Source of the DNA: Malania oleifera
Lineage: Eukaryota; Streptophyta; Magnoliopsida; Santalales; Ximeniaceae
Length of the DNA stretch: 64,000 nucleotides
NCBI RefSeq assembly: GCF_029873635.1
Contig: NC_080423.1
Coordinates: 110,005,087-110,069,086 of the forward strand
Direction of reading: 5' to 3'
Below, piece by piece: positions 24,174 through 31,334 of the stretch. The notes beneath the pieces were generated by a model that saw only the letters and a program-made list of their open reading frames with translations, had not been told where the DNA came from and did not search any database. Within the stretch, counting starts at the first letter, position 1. Each line of letters begins with the position of its first letter. The position numbers and the translations under genes are program-made.

Positions 24174-25227
24174 AACAAAATAGCCCAAGGAAAAAAGAAG
24201 CAGGATGACATCCTCAACTTCCAGGATTTTCACAGGCAATCTGTTTAGGATTCCAAACTCAACAGTGCCAAAAAGATCAAACAGTAATTATATAGACTGC
24301 AGTGCACTTTTTTTTTTTTTTTTTTGGTAATATAGACTACTGATACGCAATTTCAACTTTCAGAAACATGAGAAGTCGCATGCCTGACCACTTGCAAAAG
24401 TAGTTAACAAGTTGTGTACTAGTTCAAAGTGCAAATTCCAATTTAGAAACTAATGTCACTCTTTCCTTATATTGTACATCTATACCTCTATTTGAACCTC
24501 TCCATCACACACCCCAGTTCTCCCATTATTATGTGTATACGCACACATATATGTATGCACTCATGTATTATGAATGACCAATCATATAAAAATAGTAACT
24601 ATTTGTTTAAAAGTTGGGCGGTAGTTGCTAGGCTAGTGCAGGAGAGGCCAGGGTTTCAAGTTTTGACATGTCCTCTATTTTTTATTCAAGATGAGAGTGC
24701 TTCATTCATTCTGGCTTGTGGATGTAGGCAATCTTGCAAATTTTTTGGGTTCTTACATCGATTGTTATCTCATGCATAAGTATATCCCTACTTAGCTTGA
24801 TTTGTTTTTTTCATTAAAAACAAACAAACAAACAAACAAACAAAAATCTTTTCAAAAATGATATACTAAAAAAAAATAGGAATACTTTCGGGATAATCTA
24901 TAAGAATTAACACATAAAATCAGAAGAGCAACTGATCAGAATCCACAGGGTAGCATTTCCTATTATTGTTTACAATTTTCAATGCTTTTTGTGGTCTTTG
25001 AATGTTGTATCTTTGCCCTTATCTTTAGTATGTGAATAGAAATGGATTACCTCTGATTTGCCTGAGAAATTTTTTTCTGTTAAATCGGCACCAGTTGGCA
25101 TTGCAACTGCAGCAACCTTAGAATAGCTCAATTGAGGAACCAAATACAGATGATCCCTGAATCCCATGTTCCTCTGCAATCCAATCCTTGAGAGATGACT
25201 GAAGCTTCTGCTCCATATTGGTAACAT
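1583..25227 (-). CDS. UQCC1: Ubiquinol-cytochrome c chaperone (UQCC1/CBP3 family), seven coding exons
   Basis: The product is predicted to be a mitochondrial assembly factor for respiratory complex III. In yeast and animals this family (CBP3/UQCC1) binds newly made cytochrome b. The spliced frame joins 25227..25051, 18619..18406, 17173..17007, 6642..6518, 2975..2915, 2349..2301 and 1656..1583, giving 288 codons plus stop, close to the roughly 300 residues usual for plant homologues. Recognised blocks in order are [20 protein letters not shown], a [10 protein letters not shown] block, [61 protein letters not shown] and FSGNFMF. The N-terminus is rich in Arg and Ser with no acidic residue in the first 20, fitting a mitochondrial presequence. 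Splice phases agree at every junction. Introns are about 6.4, 1.2, 10.4, 3.5, 0.56 and 0.64 kb and full of transposon remnants. No frame break was found, so the gene is probably functional. The family assignment rests on recognition, not on a search. Confidence 0.9.
2301..2349 (-). CDS. UQCC1: Chaperone gene, coding exon 6
   Basis: It has 49 bases encoding [16 protein letters not shown] plus one base of the next Asp codon. The acceptor is TTTGCAG|GCAATG and the donor is CTAACAG|GTAGGC. Confidence 0.88.
2528..2552 (-). repeat. G-quadruplex-forming tract in intron 5
   Basis: On the transcribed (minus) strand, a run of 12 G is followed by GAGGGG-type blocks, giving at least four G-runs of three or more within 25 bases. 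It is followed on the plus side by a GC-rich GGCGCGGCGGGCG stretch, unusual in this A+T-rich gene. It lies inside the 565-base intron with the GC donor. Confidence 0.6.
2915..2975 (-). CDS. UQCC1: Chaperone gene, coding exon 5 with GC donor
   Basis: It has 61 bases. The first base completes Arg, then [20 protein letters not shown] follows. The acceptor is TTGTTGCAG|GAATATC. The reading frame and the conserved VQA(M/L) junction require the donor CAG|GCATGT, a GC donor. The nearest GT, four bases further on, would shift the frame. Confidence 0.8.
5000..5775. repeat. AAATTT-rich repeat, possible MITE-like copy 1
   Basis: This stretch is built from short motifs such as GAAATTTC, CAAAATTT and TCAAAATTT on both strands. 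It ends with CAAAATTTAAGACC at about 5753-5767, as the block at 26518-26533 does. Both copies also carry a TATA(T/C)TAAC(T/A)GAAT stretch inside. No terminal inverted repeat was fixed. A low-complexity explanation is possible. Confidence 0.3.
5938..6030 (-). mobile_element. RTE-type LINE 3' tail fragment
   Basis: The segment around GGGTGGGGTCGGCTATATG, followed by a TTTACGCCAATTTAC-like block and CAATTTCCTCC, matches by eye the 3' region of the RTE element at 9874-12060 in the same orientation. Only about 90 bases remain, and the usual AAC-repeat tail is missing. Confidence 0.6.
6518..6642 (-). CDS. UQCC1: Chaperone gene, coding exon 4
   Basis: It has 125 bases: 41 codons plus two bases that finish an Arg codon in exon 5. 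It runs from [19 protein letters not shown] to LDELPSVLW. The acceptor is AATGACAG|GTTAAC and the donor is GTGGAG|GTAAGAT. Confidence 0.9.
6970..7990 (-). mobile_element. L1-like LINE 3' remnant
   Basis: Read on the minus strand, about 7960-7640 carries a broken version of the LINE C-terminal zinc-binding region: [11 protein letters not shown], then an AP-SKIAF stretch, then a C-x-L-C-like LCLEQE context in shifted frames. Downstream (7400-7000) is a non-coding tail ending in a TTTAATGAAATATTTTC-like end. Several stops and frameshifts make it a relic. It lies in intron 3 in the sense of the host gene. Confidence 0.5.
8040..8253 (+). mobile_element. LINE 3' end with poly(A), plus strand
   Basis: A non-coding stretch containing TTGTACTTGGGTGGCATCC and then TTTAATATAATTTTTCTTC ends in a run of nine A (about 8244-8252). 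This is the usual 3' end layout of plant L1 elements, where a tail of this type follows ORF2. The 5' limit is uncertain. Confidence 0.4.
8428..8579. repeat. Tandem duplication, 76-base unit x 2
   Basis: Units 8428-8503 and 8504-8579 both begin AGAAGGCCTTCTACTCTGC and end with CCCACCAACTCA. By eye they differ at only a few positions, so the duplication is fairly recent. It is non-coding and lies in intron 3. Confidence 0.85.
8880..9810 (+). mobile_element. Degenerate Ty1/copia 5' region
   Basis: At 8960-8971 TAGTATTAGAAC resembles the primer-binding site TGGTATCAGAGC that follows many copia LTRs, and the preceding TTCTAACA could be the LTR end. At about 9655-9720 a frame reads [20 protein letters not shown], the typical start of copia gag. 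Frameshifts and stops break everything else. An in-frame tandem duplication lies between the two landmarks. Confidence 0.5.
9265..9456 (+). repeat. Tandem duplication, 96-base unit x 2
   Basis: GTGTGTGAAACTTCCTGT begins at 9271 and again at 9367, and both copies continue to ATGATCAAGTCAGT and a TATGGTTTT block. The unit length is a multiple of three, so a 77-codon frame (9271-9504) reads through both copies as VCETSC-LNLVFH repeats. I see no reason to think that frame is a real gene. Confidence 0.8.
9874..12060 (-). mobile_element. RTE-type LINE, 5'-truncated and degenerate
   Basis: The minus strand encodes pieces of an RTE-clade reverse transcriptase. About 10645-10580 reads a broken FADD catalytic box. 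The frame 10227..10012 reads [26 protein letters not shown] and a WFGYLQHRP block, characteristic of the RTE C-terminus. The 3' end is at about 9874 with an AAC/TTG repeat tail (CAACAACAACAAA on the plus strand), also typical. Many frameshifts and stops make it inactive. Fragments of the same family are at 5938-6030, 14525-14617 and 30285-30660. Confidence 0.75.
12130..12435 (+). pseudogene. LINE ORF1 remnant
   Basis: A 101-codon open stretch precedes the endonuclease and ends before ORF2. It has charged, low-complexity sequence ([14 protein letters not shown]) and a C-terminal [12 protein letters not shown], as expected for the tail of a plant L1 ORF1 protein. The RNA-binding domain itself is not seen. 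The assignment rests mainly on position. Confidence 0.45.
12476..13240 (+). pseudogene. LINE endonuclease domain (broken)
   Basis: Pieces of an apurinic-type endonuclease are read in two frames. They are NVRGLND near 12500, [10 protein letters not shown] near 12560, [10 protein letters not shown] near 12890-12910, and the end RIDRFLIE with SNHFPI near 13060-13150. The QET, GDFN and SNH motifs are the metal-binding and catalytic positions of the family. A stop replaces the Trp of SWN, and frame changes near 12720-12790 separate the halves. In an active element this domain nicks target DNA. Confidence 0.75.
13467..14520 (+). pseudogene. LINE reverse transcriptase, N-terminal part (broken)
   Basis: Frames in order read [12 protein letters not shown] (about 13540), a [18 protein letters not shown] block (about 13955), [15 protein letters not shown] (about 14050), [10 protein letters not shown] ending in a stop (14194) and [13 protein letters not shown] (about 14455-14490). 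FADD is the catalytic box and looks intact. The AYDxVN box reads AFDHVN. Stops and frameshifts separate the blocks. The domain is then cut by an inserted RTE tail. Confidence 0.8.
14525..14617 (+). mobile_element. RTE 3' tail nested in the LINE reverse transcriptase
   Basis: The stretch contains TTCATGTAGCCAACCCCATC, ACTTAAGGCAAG and GTTGTTGTTG. It is the reverse complement of the 3' end of the RTE element at 9874 and is followed at once by resumed LINE coding sequence ([13 protein letters not shown] near 14675). It therefore inserted into the LINE after the LINE had inserted here. The left edge is uncertain within about 30 bases. Confidence 0.7.
14630..16105 (+). pseudogene. LINE RT thumb and C-terminal zinc-binding region (broken)
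   Basis: After the nested insertion the frame resumes with [17 protein letters not shown]. Later frames read [20 protein letters not shown] (about 15040), then [14 protein letters not shown] (about 15615) and [19 protein letters not shown] (about 15735), the zf-RVT region with its Cys/His pattern. The last frame (15803-16105) contains [16 protein letters not shown] and ends in TGA at 16105. Several stops are present. Confidence 0.8.
16209..16266 (+). repeat. Duplicated LINE 3' segment
   Basis: The stretch beginning CTTGATGTTTGCGATGCTC repeats the LINE sequence at 16073-16130 with a few differences, at an offset of 136 bases. It lies just downstream of the element's A-rich tail. It could be a second truncated insertion of a related LINE, or a local duplication of the 3' end. 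Confidence 0.75.
16357..16388. repeat. (GA)n microsatellite
   Basis: About 16 GA units, ending in AGAAC. It is intronic. Open frames over it are low-complexity artefacts. Confidence 0.95.
17007..17173 (-). CDS. UQCC1: Chaperone gene, coding exon 3
   Basis: It has 167 bases and encodes the core of the chaperone domain: [20 protein letters not shown], then [10 protein letters not shown] and [13 protein letters not shown]. The acceptor is ACTGCAG|TATTTAGC. The donor is GCTGGG|GTTTGT, a weak but canonical GT site. The phase is preserved into exon 4. Confidence 0.9.
17920..18025 (-). mobile_element. LINE 3' tail remnant
   Basis: The plus strand shows CTTCAGATAAGTAATGAAAG, then a GGTGCCAACCCAAGTA context, typical of the reverse complement of plant L1 3' ends. 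It is about 100 bases without coding sequence and lies in intron 2 of the host gene. The assignment is weak. Confidence 0.35.
18406..18619 (-). CDS. UQCC1: Chaperone gene, coding exon 2
   Basis: It encodes 71 residues plus one base. The acceptor is TTTTCATCAG|GTAAAT and the donor is AATG|GTCAGT. It starts [16 protein letters not shown] and ends IDKPSIYN. The single trailing G joins TA of exon 3 to make Val. Confidence 0.9.
18812..18935 (-). mobile_element. LINE 3' tail remnant
   Basis: It starts with a T-rich run and GATAGGAAACAAATTTATTC, then holds GAACAGGCACCAAA and later GAACAGGTGCCAA. The layout resembles a minus-strand LINE end like that at 17920. It lies in intron 1. The assignment is weak. 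Confidence 0.3.
19600..19760 (+). mobile_element. L1-like C-terminal remnant
   Basis: A frame reads [18 protein letters not shown] near 19670-19725. It matches in pattern the FWxVWxERNxRxF motif of the LINE C-terminus (compare 15935-15980). Only this block is recognisable. Confidence 0.45.
19850..21170 (+). mobile_element. Ty1/copia pol remnant (integrase tail and RT)
   Basis: The frames give, in order, [14 protein letters not shown] (near 19990, integrase C-terminal area), [12 protein letters not shown]-type linker, [10 protein letters not shown] and EHPISN (near 20320), then [11 protein letters not shown] (near 20560) and TKNAFLHGSP (about 20745), followed by [11 protein letters not shown] (about 21030). 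The order and motifs are those of copia RT. The catalytic YVDD region is lost to frameshifts, and at least six stops are present. It lies antisense in intron 1 of the chaperone gene. No LTRs were found around it. Confidence 0.75.
19903..20060 (+). repeat. Tandem duplication in the copia remnant, about 78-base unit x 2
   Basis: TAGATAGATAAATTT is followed by ATCCTC(A/G)TGCTCTCAATTG in one unit and by a near copy in the next, starting near 19903 and 19982. Each continues to a TGTCCTAC(T/C)TTG block and ATCATTTCTC. The duplication repeats coding sequence and was probably made after the element died. Confidence 0.7.
21227..21601 (-). other. Unrecognised 124-codon open frame in intron 1
   Basis: The frame holds [20 protein letters not shown], then [19 protein letters not shown]. 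The composition looks more protein-like than most chance frames here. I do not recognise a family, and there is no start context or splice evidence. It may be part of a dead element or a gene fragment. Confidence 0.2.
22075..22640. repeat. Three-copy diverged tandem repeat
   Basis: Two long units start GACCC(G/A)TTAGC near 22081 and 22442. Each runs through TTCCTAGGTTG, a TGTCATTTGAGA block and CCTGACCATGTGTCATGACT, then a CCAACA(A/G)TTTA block. A shorter middle copy (about 22337-22440) has TTTCCTATGTTG, ACAAGTGTCC and TCTGACCATTGGTT. The spacing between the long units is about 361 bases. It is non-coding and intronic, probably from an unidentified LTR or satellite-like repeat. Confidence 0.7.
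22729..22992 (-). other. Unrecognised 87-codon open frame in intron 1
   Basis: The frame begins [15 protein letters not shown] and is lysine- and arginine-rich, followed by [17 protein letters not shown]. No family is recognised. The base composition is less A+T-rich than its surroundings. It could be a coding fragment of an element, or chance. Confidence 0.2.
24109..24170. repeat. Compound (CA)n-TATA-(GA)n microsatellite
   Basis: A CA block of about ten units is followed by TATA and a GA block of about 20 units. It lies in intron 1. Confidence 0.95.
24607..24842 (+). mobile_element. Candidate SINE with (AAAC)n tail
   Basis: The 5' part has a tRNA-like layout. A GGTAGTTGCTAGGCTAGTGC stretch could be a decayed A box, and GGTTTCAAGTTTTG about 40 bases on resembles a B box (GGTTCRANNCC). 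It is followed by about 150 bases of tail domain and an AAAC-repeat end at 24817-24842. The size is right for a plant SINE. Target-site duplications are not clear, so this remains a candidate. Confidence 0.4.
25051..25227 (-). CDS. UQCC1: Chaperone gene, coding exon 1 (presequence)
   Basis: It encodes 59 residues from ATG at 25227..25225. The start [20 protein letters not shown] is basic and hydroxylated, as in mitochondrial targeting signals. The donor is GAG|GTAATC (intron begins at 25050), phase 0. Just upstream, a CAG|GTGTTTACAATG context (acceptor at 25237) suggests that an intron in the 5' UTR ends 9 bases before the start codon. Confidence 0.85.
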
Positions 25228-25236
25228 TGTAAACAC

Positions 25237-26000
25237 CTGCCAGATTCAAAAGATCATTCATTCAAAAGCTTGTAGATTCTTTTATAAAAAAAATTTTTTG
25301 TTAAAAAAGGATAATCAAAGGAAAAAAACAATAATTAAGCTGATTCTTTTTATGCAAACAATCAAAACCACATCACCAATATTTCTCCCACCGTCAGTTC
25401 AGTTGCCCAGGAAACACAGGAAAAATAAGAAAAAATGGATTGTTTCTTTTGGCTCCTGAAAAGCGACATAACCGAATCTCAGCTTCACCAATGGCTGCAT
25501 TAATCTTATGAGGGTTTTGTTTCCGCAGCTCCAAAATCGCAGAAAATGAAATACCTCATATCCAACTTCCTTAATCTACGATTTCTCAGCAAATCAAAAA
25601 TAACAGTATGGGGGGAATTTTTTAATTATAACACTGAAAATGAAAATTTTTCATAATATCCACATTCTAAATTAAATCATTAAATCACAAAGAGAGAGAG
25701 AGAGAGAGAGAGAACATGAATAAAGGAGGAGGAACGAAGGCACTAAACCTTCAGGTACAACTGCAGGGGTTTCCTTCAATACCCTAAAGCACTCAATGTT
25801 TTGATTTTTTTTTCAAAGCTCGGTGATAAAGCCCTATGAAGGAAGAACAACGATAGTCAATAGAGAACAAATTTACAAATCTGAGAGGTATGAATGCTAT
25901 GGCTAATCTTGATCATCTATGAAATGTAAATGGAGTGAATTTGGAGTAGAAGGAGCATAACCTGAATCCTGAATCCACCCTGCCAAGAATTATCCCTCCC
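25237..26000 (-). promoter_or_regulatory. 5' UTR / promoter area of the chaperone gene
   Basis: Upstream of the start codon there is a likely 3' splice site at 25237 and, further up, a CT repeat in the transcript sense (GA on the plus strand, 25691-25713), common in plant 5' leaders. The transcription start probably lies between 25700 and 26000. A TATA box could not be chosen with confidence. Confidence 0.4.
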
Positions 26001-26009
26001 TCCTACCGC

Positions 26010-26540
26010 CCTGAAGTATTAAATTTTCACGAAATTCTCAAAATTTTCATCAAAATTTCCGATTTTCATCACCCTCCAAAGTGAAAAAATTTATTGAAAT
26101 CTTAAAATTTTACAAAATTTTAATTATAAGATCAAATGAGATATTTATTAGCAAAGTAAAAGGTTTTTTTTAATTCATTTTAATTTTTTATTAAAATAAA
26201 AAATTATAATAAAGACTTTTGAAATTATATGAAAAATATAAACTTATAATAATATTCTTTATATAATCGTTCATAATTATATTTAAATAATTTAGAAATT
26301 TTATTTATACTAACAGAATATATTGAATGTGCATTATCTTATAAATATGTTTGATATACAAATTATAACCTTTTGACGTTACACAACATATATGCATTTA
26401 ACTTGTAATAAATTAGTCATAAAACTTATATTATTATTTTTATATTAATCATTTCTAAAGTTTTCATACTTTATTGCTGATTTCCATTATTTTGAAGTTT
26501 TCAAATTTGAGTCGAAATCAAAATTTAAGACCTTGAATAT
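26010..26540. repeat. AAATTT-rich repeat, possible MITE-like copy 2
   Basis: Strongly A+T-rich, with repeated AAATTTTCA and AAAATTTT motifs, ending CAAAATTTAAGACC as at 5753. It lies just upstream of the chaperone gene. See the copy at 5000-5775. Confidence 0.3.
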
Positions 26541-27179
26541 ATGTATTCCCATTGGATTCGCCTCCCACAAATATCAAAATTCACCCCCACTAATTAAAAA
26601 ATAAATAAATAATACTTGTCTTTATATTATTGAAATATAGTATCTTACCTTGCTTTATATGATTATGTTGTTGGTAAAACCCAATCTTACTAGTAGAATA
26701 ACATAAAATAAAAATGATAATAATACATCATGAAAATATAATTTAAACAAATAATGCTTTAGGAAGCATGGAACAAATTGAATCAAAATACTTCATTTAC
26801 ACATTCATACACATGCAATACACTAAGTAGGAGTTATTAATTCGAATTGGCTCGAATCACAAGATTTATGTGAACTACTACCTCTAGTTTTTTTTTTTCA
26901 AAAAAAGGGCCCTAATTCGCTAAAGACAAAGCTGAAAGGACCAAGGAGCGATGTGCTGGGAGACTGGGCAACTGGGCCTTCTATGTTTGTGCGGTTGTGC
27001 TAAGTGGTGGGCCGATTGTGGGCACCCAAAAGTAAACAAGACACCTAGCGAGTACCCAATCCAAGCCTGCCCAACCATTTTATTAAATAGGTTGGGTTCA
27101 GGTTGACCCATTTATAAAATGAGTTGCCTTTTACTAAACAAAAACCTGATTTAAACGGATGAATAAGAAGTCACCTGTC
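26541..27179. other. Intergenic, no gene seen
   Basis: A+T-rich to about 26900, then a less A+T-rich stretch with CTGGGCC/GGGCCG motifs around 26960-27020. No open frame with recognisable content. Confidence 0.5.
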
Positions 27180-27559
27180 AAGTTTTGCAACCCTTAGTGG
27201 CAAGGTTAAGTGCAGAATCAGAATAAAAAATTATGACTCACAGTGCTTGTGAACTTGTTTGGTTGAAATACATATTGGAAGAATTGGATCATTCTATATT
27301 TATAAAGTTTATGTGTGACAATCAAACTACTCTTTATATTGCCTCCAACCTAGTCTTCTATGAGCGGACGAAATACATTAAAGTTGATTGTCACTTTGTT
27401 CATGAGAAACTTGTGCAAAAGCTCATTACAACCACTTATATGAAGTCAAACATACAACTTACTGATTTGTTTATCAAAGCGTCCGGGGGTGCTCGTGTTA
27501 TATTCATTTGTTATACAAGTTAGGAGCATGTGACATTTATGTTCCAACTTGAGAGGGAG
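27180..27559 (+). mobile_element. Ty1/copia RNase H 3' remnant
   Basis: The frame reads LVARLSAESE, a stop, then MTHSACELVWLKYILEELD, then CDNQTTLYIASN, ERTKYIKVDCHFVHEKL and LTDLFIKA, the standard end of copia RNase H. The catalytic CDN motif is present. After the frame, GAGAGGGAG at 27551-27559 fits a polypurine tract, and a 3' LTR would start at 27560 (TATTAAAAG, with TG changed to TA). Upstream pol is missing, so this is a 5'-deleted piece. Confidence 0.8.
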
Positions 27560-28740
27560 TATTAAAAGTTATTTATGTCTTTTACTATTATCACTGAGTG
27601 TGTTAGTATGTTAATTAGTGAGAGTTATTAAGAGTATTATTGTCATTAGACTATATCAATGTTTTAATTTTGACCTTCAAGAGGTGATGCATATGCCTTA
27701 ATAATAATAACAACAACAACAACAAAACAAATAGTAATAGTAGTAGTAGTAGTTTCATTAGCTATTATTATTTAAAAAATGGGTTATGCCTCCTACCATG
27801 CGTCTTCATTGCATACACTCATACAAAAAACTATGCACTAAAATGCGAGAGATTCCTTAAATTGTTTCCTTAATTTTTAAGTTTTTGAAAATGATTTTTT
27901 TTATAAACTCTCAATCAAATTACGAATCTTGTGTATTCTTTGTGTAACACCCCAAATTGTCTGGAACCTTATATTATCAAAATAAAAAAAAATAAAGATA
28001 CGGGGAAAAAAATACATTTTACATTGAAAAAAACAACATAAAAGAGGATGTATGGAAGTGGGCCAACATTCTTCAATCTGCATCCATTTTAAATTGAAGG
28101 ACTGATTGATAAAATTAATGGTTAACTAGCTAGTTAATATTGATTAATCAATCAAAATTTAATTTAATTATTTTTCAAAAGCCTATAAATAGAGGTTTTT
28201 GAAATGAGCGAAGGACAGTGAGAGTTATGATGAGAAATTCACACAATGAAAAATTCTCACAAAAACATTTAGATAATGAGAGACACAGAGAAGCTCACGC
28301 AATGAAAAATTCACACAAAGAGAAATTCATACAGTGAGGAGCACACAGTAAGATTTGCACGATAATGTTCAAGTAGTTTTAGTGAGAAAATCAGATCAAA
28401 TTTTGATTGAAAGTTCGAGAAAACTGTTCGGAAAAACTGTTGAGTCTAGAGGCTCTAAATATCAGAATTTGAATTCAAAATTGAAGCCAAAATCAAAGAA
28501 ATATGGATTTAAAGAGTGGAGGAGTTGAAGACTAGATGTAGGTGTCAATTTTAGTTTTGTTTTCTATATTTAATATGGTATAGAAAAATGCATTGAAAAT
28601 GACTATAGAGCTGGATCCAATCGATAGATCCAACCTGATCGAATCGGATCCATTGACCCGATCCACTTAGCTGGGTTGACCCGACCCGATCCATTTGGAT
28701 TATGAATCCAAATACCCGACACCCAAGTCCAATTTGGACC
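27560..28740. other. Probable copia LTR remnant and A+T-rich spacer
   Basis: The first few hundred bases are probably the 3' LTR of the copia remnant; its end could not be set. (AAC)n and (TAG)n tracts lie at about 27705-27752. Around 28200-28350 a short loose repeat of ACACAATGAAAAATTC(A/T) occurs several times. No gene. Confidence 0.35.
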
Positions 28741-29065
28741 TAGATCCATTGATGCCGGAATTTAAAAATCTATTGTGGGCCTGAGCCCAACTCCTTTTAA
28801 AAATCCATTGTGGACCTGAGCCCAAAACTAGTTAAGAGTCCACAATGGGTTTGAGCCCAAATTTGTTTGGAGGCCTAAAAGTTTAATTTAAAATCCAAGG
28901 CCCAAGTGTCTTAGCCTGTATATTGGACTGGGCCCAGACCTTTAATTCAAAGCCCAATTGGGCTGAGCGCAGATAGTTTGGGCTCAGGCCCAATCAGGGT
29001 TTGGCCCAATTTCAGTCTAGGTTTAGTTCAAGCCCAAAAGTGACTAACGTCTAGTTGCGCTGGTT
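28740..29065. repeat. Cluster of TGGGCC / GAGCCCAA motifs
   Basis: The motif (T/A)GGxCTGAGCCCAA or a close relative occurs at least six times (for example 28778-28791, 28813-28826 and 28852-28861), mixed with TGGGCC and GGCCCA. Spacing is irregular at roughly 30-60 bases. The surroundings are non-coding. It looks like a decayed minisatellite of an LTR or leader region. Confidence 0.6.
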
Positions 29066-30284
29066 TGAGCCCAACTTTAAGGCTCAGTTCGGCACAGTGG
29101 GGGCTGATTGGTTTGAAGCAAAATGTGGGAAGAAATATATATTATTTACAGAAATAATATTAACGTATGGTTTTTAAAGAGTTACAAAAATGCCATCTTG
29201 TTTTTCAATTCTTTAACATTTATATATAAAATTGGAAAATGAAAAAAAAATATATATATATATATATATTTGTAATTATTTGAAAATTTTAAATAAAATA
29301 AAAGATTTTTCGCAAATAACACAAACAAGTAGGTTGCATTTGATTCATAAAATGATTGTTCCTATAAGTAGAGTGATCAAATACAAGTATTTGATAAACT
29401 TTCAGATAATTATATTGCCATAATAAAATATTGTAGAAAAAATAATAGATCCATAACTTGAAATATACGATGGCTTTTCTCAAATTTGAATTAACATGCG
29501 AATGTTTATTCTTTATCTAATTTCATATTCGATAAAATCAATAGTAAATTTAACAATCATGGTTACCGGAAACAAAGTAAATTCATTAAAAAATGTATAT
29601 TATAACTTCATCGAGCTTGAGCAAAAATATTTATTATACTAAGGCCCCACAAGAATTAGTTATGCATGTAGTTAGTTAGTTAGTTAGTTATATTAGTTAT
29701 ATAAGAAATTATTTTGTTACTATAAAATAAATAATTTATAAGTGAGCTATTTATGAATCTGTAATAAAAATTAGATAATTAAATACAATTTTAAGTTACG
29801 CAATGAGAATATCTATTCATTTTCTCATTGTGCGATGAATGAAAGAATAAAGAAAATACATAAACTAGCTATTTTTTGGAATAATATGTAGAGTACAGTG
29901 AGAAAGTTGAGAGTAAAGAAAATGTTTTTATTTATGTTTTATTTCATCCAACATGAAATCAAAAAATAAAAAGATATTCCCAATAATGAAAATTGGAAAT
30001 AGGTGTTCTTAATATAGCTATTCATCAGTATAAAAAAAGAGAAATACAGTAATAGAAGGAATGACTATTTCTTATATATTCCTTCTTTTTCATCAACCGT
30101 GTAATGAGAAATAGATACTCTCATTCTGAAAGTTACAACAATTATTTCGTATTATGAATTTATAGATGATATAATTTATTATGTAACTTATTAATGTTGT
30201 TATCATCAAAAACACTATTATTTTTCTTTAAATGCTATGTCTTTATTCTTTAGAAAATAGAAAAGGAGAGAGAGAGAACTACCC
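29066..30284. other. A+T-rich intergenic, no gene seen
   Basis: It contains a (TA)n run near 29248-29270 and a short GTTA repeat near 29669-29690. Nothing else is recognised. Confidence 0.5.
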
Positions 30285-30660
30285 AAAAACAACAAACAAT
30301 AACAACAAAATCAAACCTTAATTCCACTAGGTAAGATCGGTTATATGAATCTTTTTCCGAAAATTTACGCGATCATGAACAATTTCTTTTGACAGATTTA
30401 GGGATATTAAATCTTTACTCGCAATTTCCTCCCAAATTATTTTAGGTCTATCCCTACTCTTTTTACTACCTCCCACAGTAACTAACTCACTATTCCCACA
30501 GTAACTAACTCACTCTTCCTCACTCGTATACTATGTGACCTATGCTGCAAGTGTCCATACCTTCCGAGTCATCCTTTTCTTATCTTATCTTTTATACGAG
30601 TTACACCTAACTTATCGCGAGTATGTTCATTTTTTAATTTATCTTTTACAAACTCATTAA
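30285..30660 (-). mobile_element. RTE-type LINE 3' fragment
   Basis: On the plus strand it starts with an AACAACAAAC-like tail, then TTCCACTAGGTAAGATCGG and a TATATGAATC block. It later has CCTATGCTGCAAGTGTCC and CACCTAACTTATCGCGAGT, matching by eye the element at 9874-10200 in the same orientation. A 24-base stretch around CCCACAGTAACTAACTCACT is duplicated near 30470-30515. It is a 5'-truncated copy. Confidence 0.75.
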
Positions 30661-31334
30661 GTTTTTTAAATTAATGAATTGAAAAAAAAATGCCCCCTTA
30701 ATCATGAGAAAGGGGATTCGCTCACTTTTATTCCTTAAATATTTTAACATAAATATTTATTAAATTGTAAAAAAGATTACGTCTTGTTCCCTCGTGGAAA
30801 ACTATTTTATTTTTAATTTTTAGATTTTCAAAATAATGCAACAGTGTTACATTTTTTTTTTTTGAATTTGCATAAAAAAATTTATAAATATTACTTAATT
30901 ACTTATTGATTTTTTACATGCTCGAAAAATTTAAGAATAAAGTGATATTTTGTAATTTTTAGAAACTATAAAAATAAAAATATGTTTTCCCACTTGCGTA
31001 GGTCTTCGCATGTCCTAGAACTACTAATAATTAACTCGTAATCAATTTATAACTTTTCTTTTTCCCTAATTCTTATCTTAAAATATTTATTTTCAAATTT
31101 TAAATTTTAGTAAAAAATTTCATAATTGTTTGATCCCATTTGCTCAGAAATTTTAACAATTCATGAGGTTAAACAATCGAAACATAAAAAATAGCTCAAT
31201 AAAGTTGTTAAGATATAAAATATAATTAGTTTTATTAAAAAACTAAAATGCAGGCGTTATCAGTGTTTGTCAGGGCATCGTCTACCGTTAATTAATTATT
31301 TTGTATAGTATAATTTCGCTCGCCAGCATCAACG
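30661..31334. other. A+T-rich intergenic upstream of the tRNA
   Basis: No gene or recognised repeat. Confidence 0.5.

Noticed and set aside
23906-24248. Open frames across the CA/GA microsatellite at 24109
   Set aside because: The coding signal comes only from the dinucleotide repeat.
27180-27559. A functional plant gene with RNase H
   Set aside because: The frame is the standard end of copia pol, has a stop in the first block and lacks the upstream domains.
29669-29690. GTTA repeat resembling telomere DNA
   Set aside because: Only about five units of a four-base repeat. The plant telomere unit is TTTAGGG.
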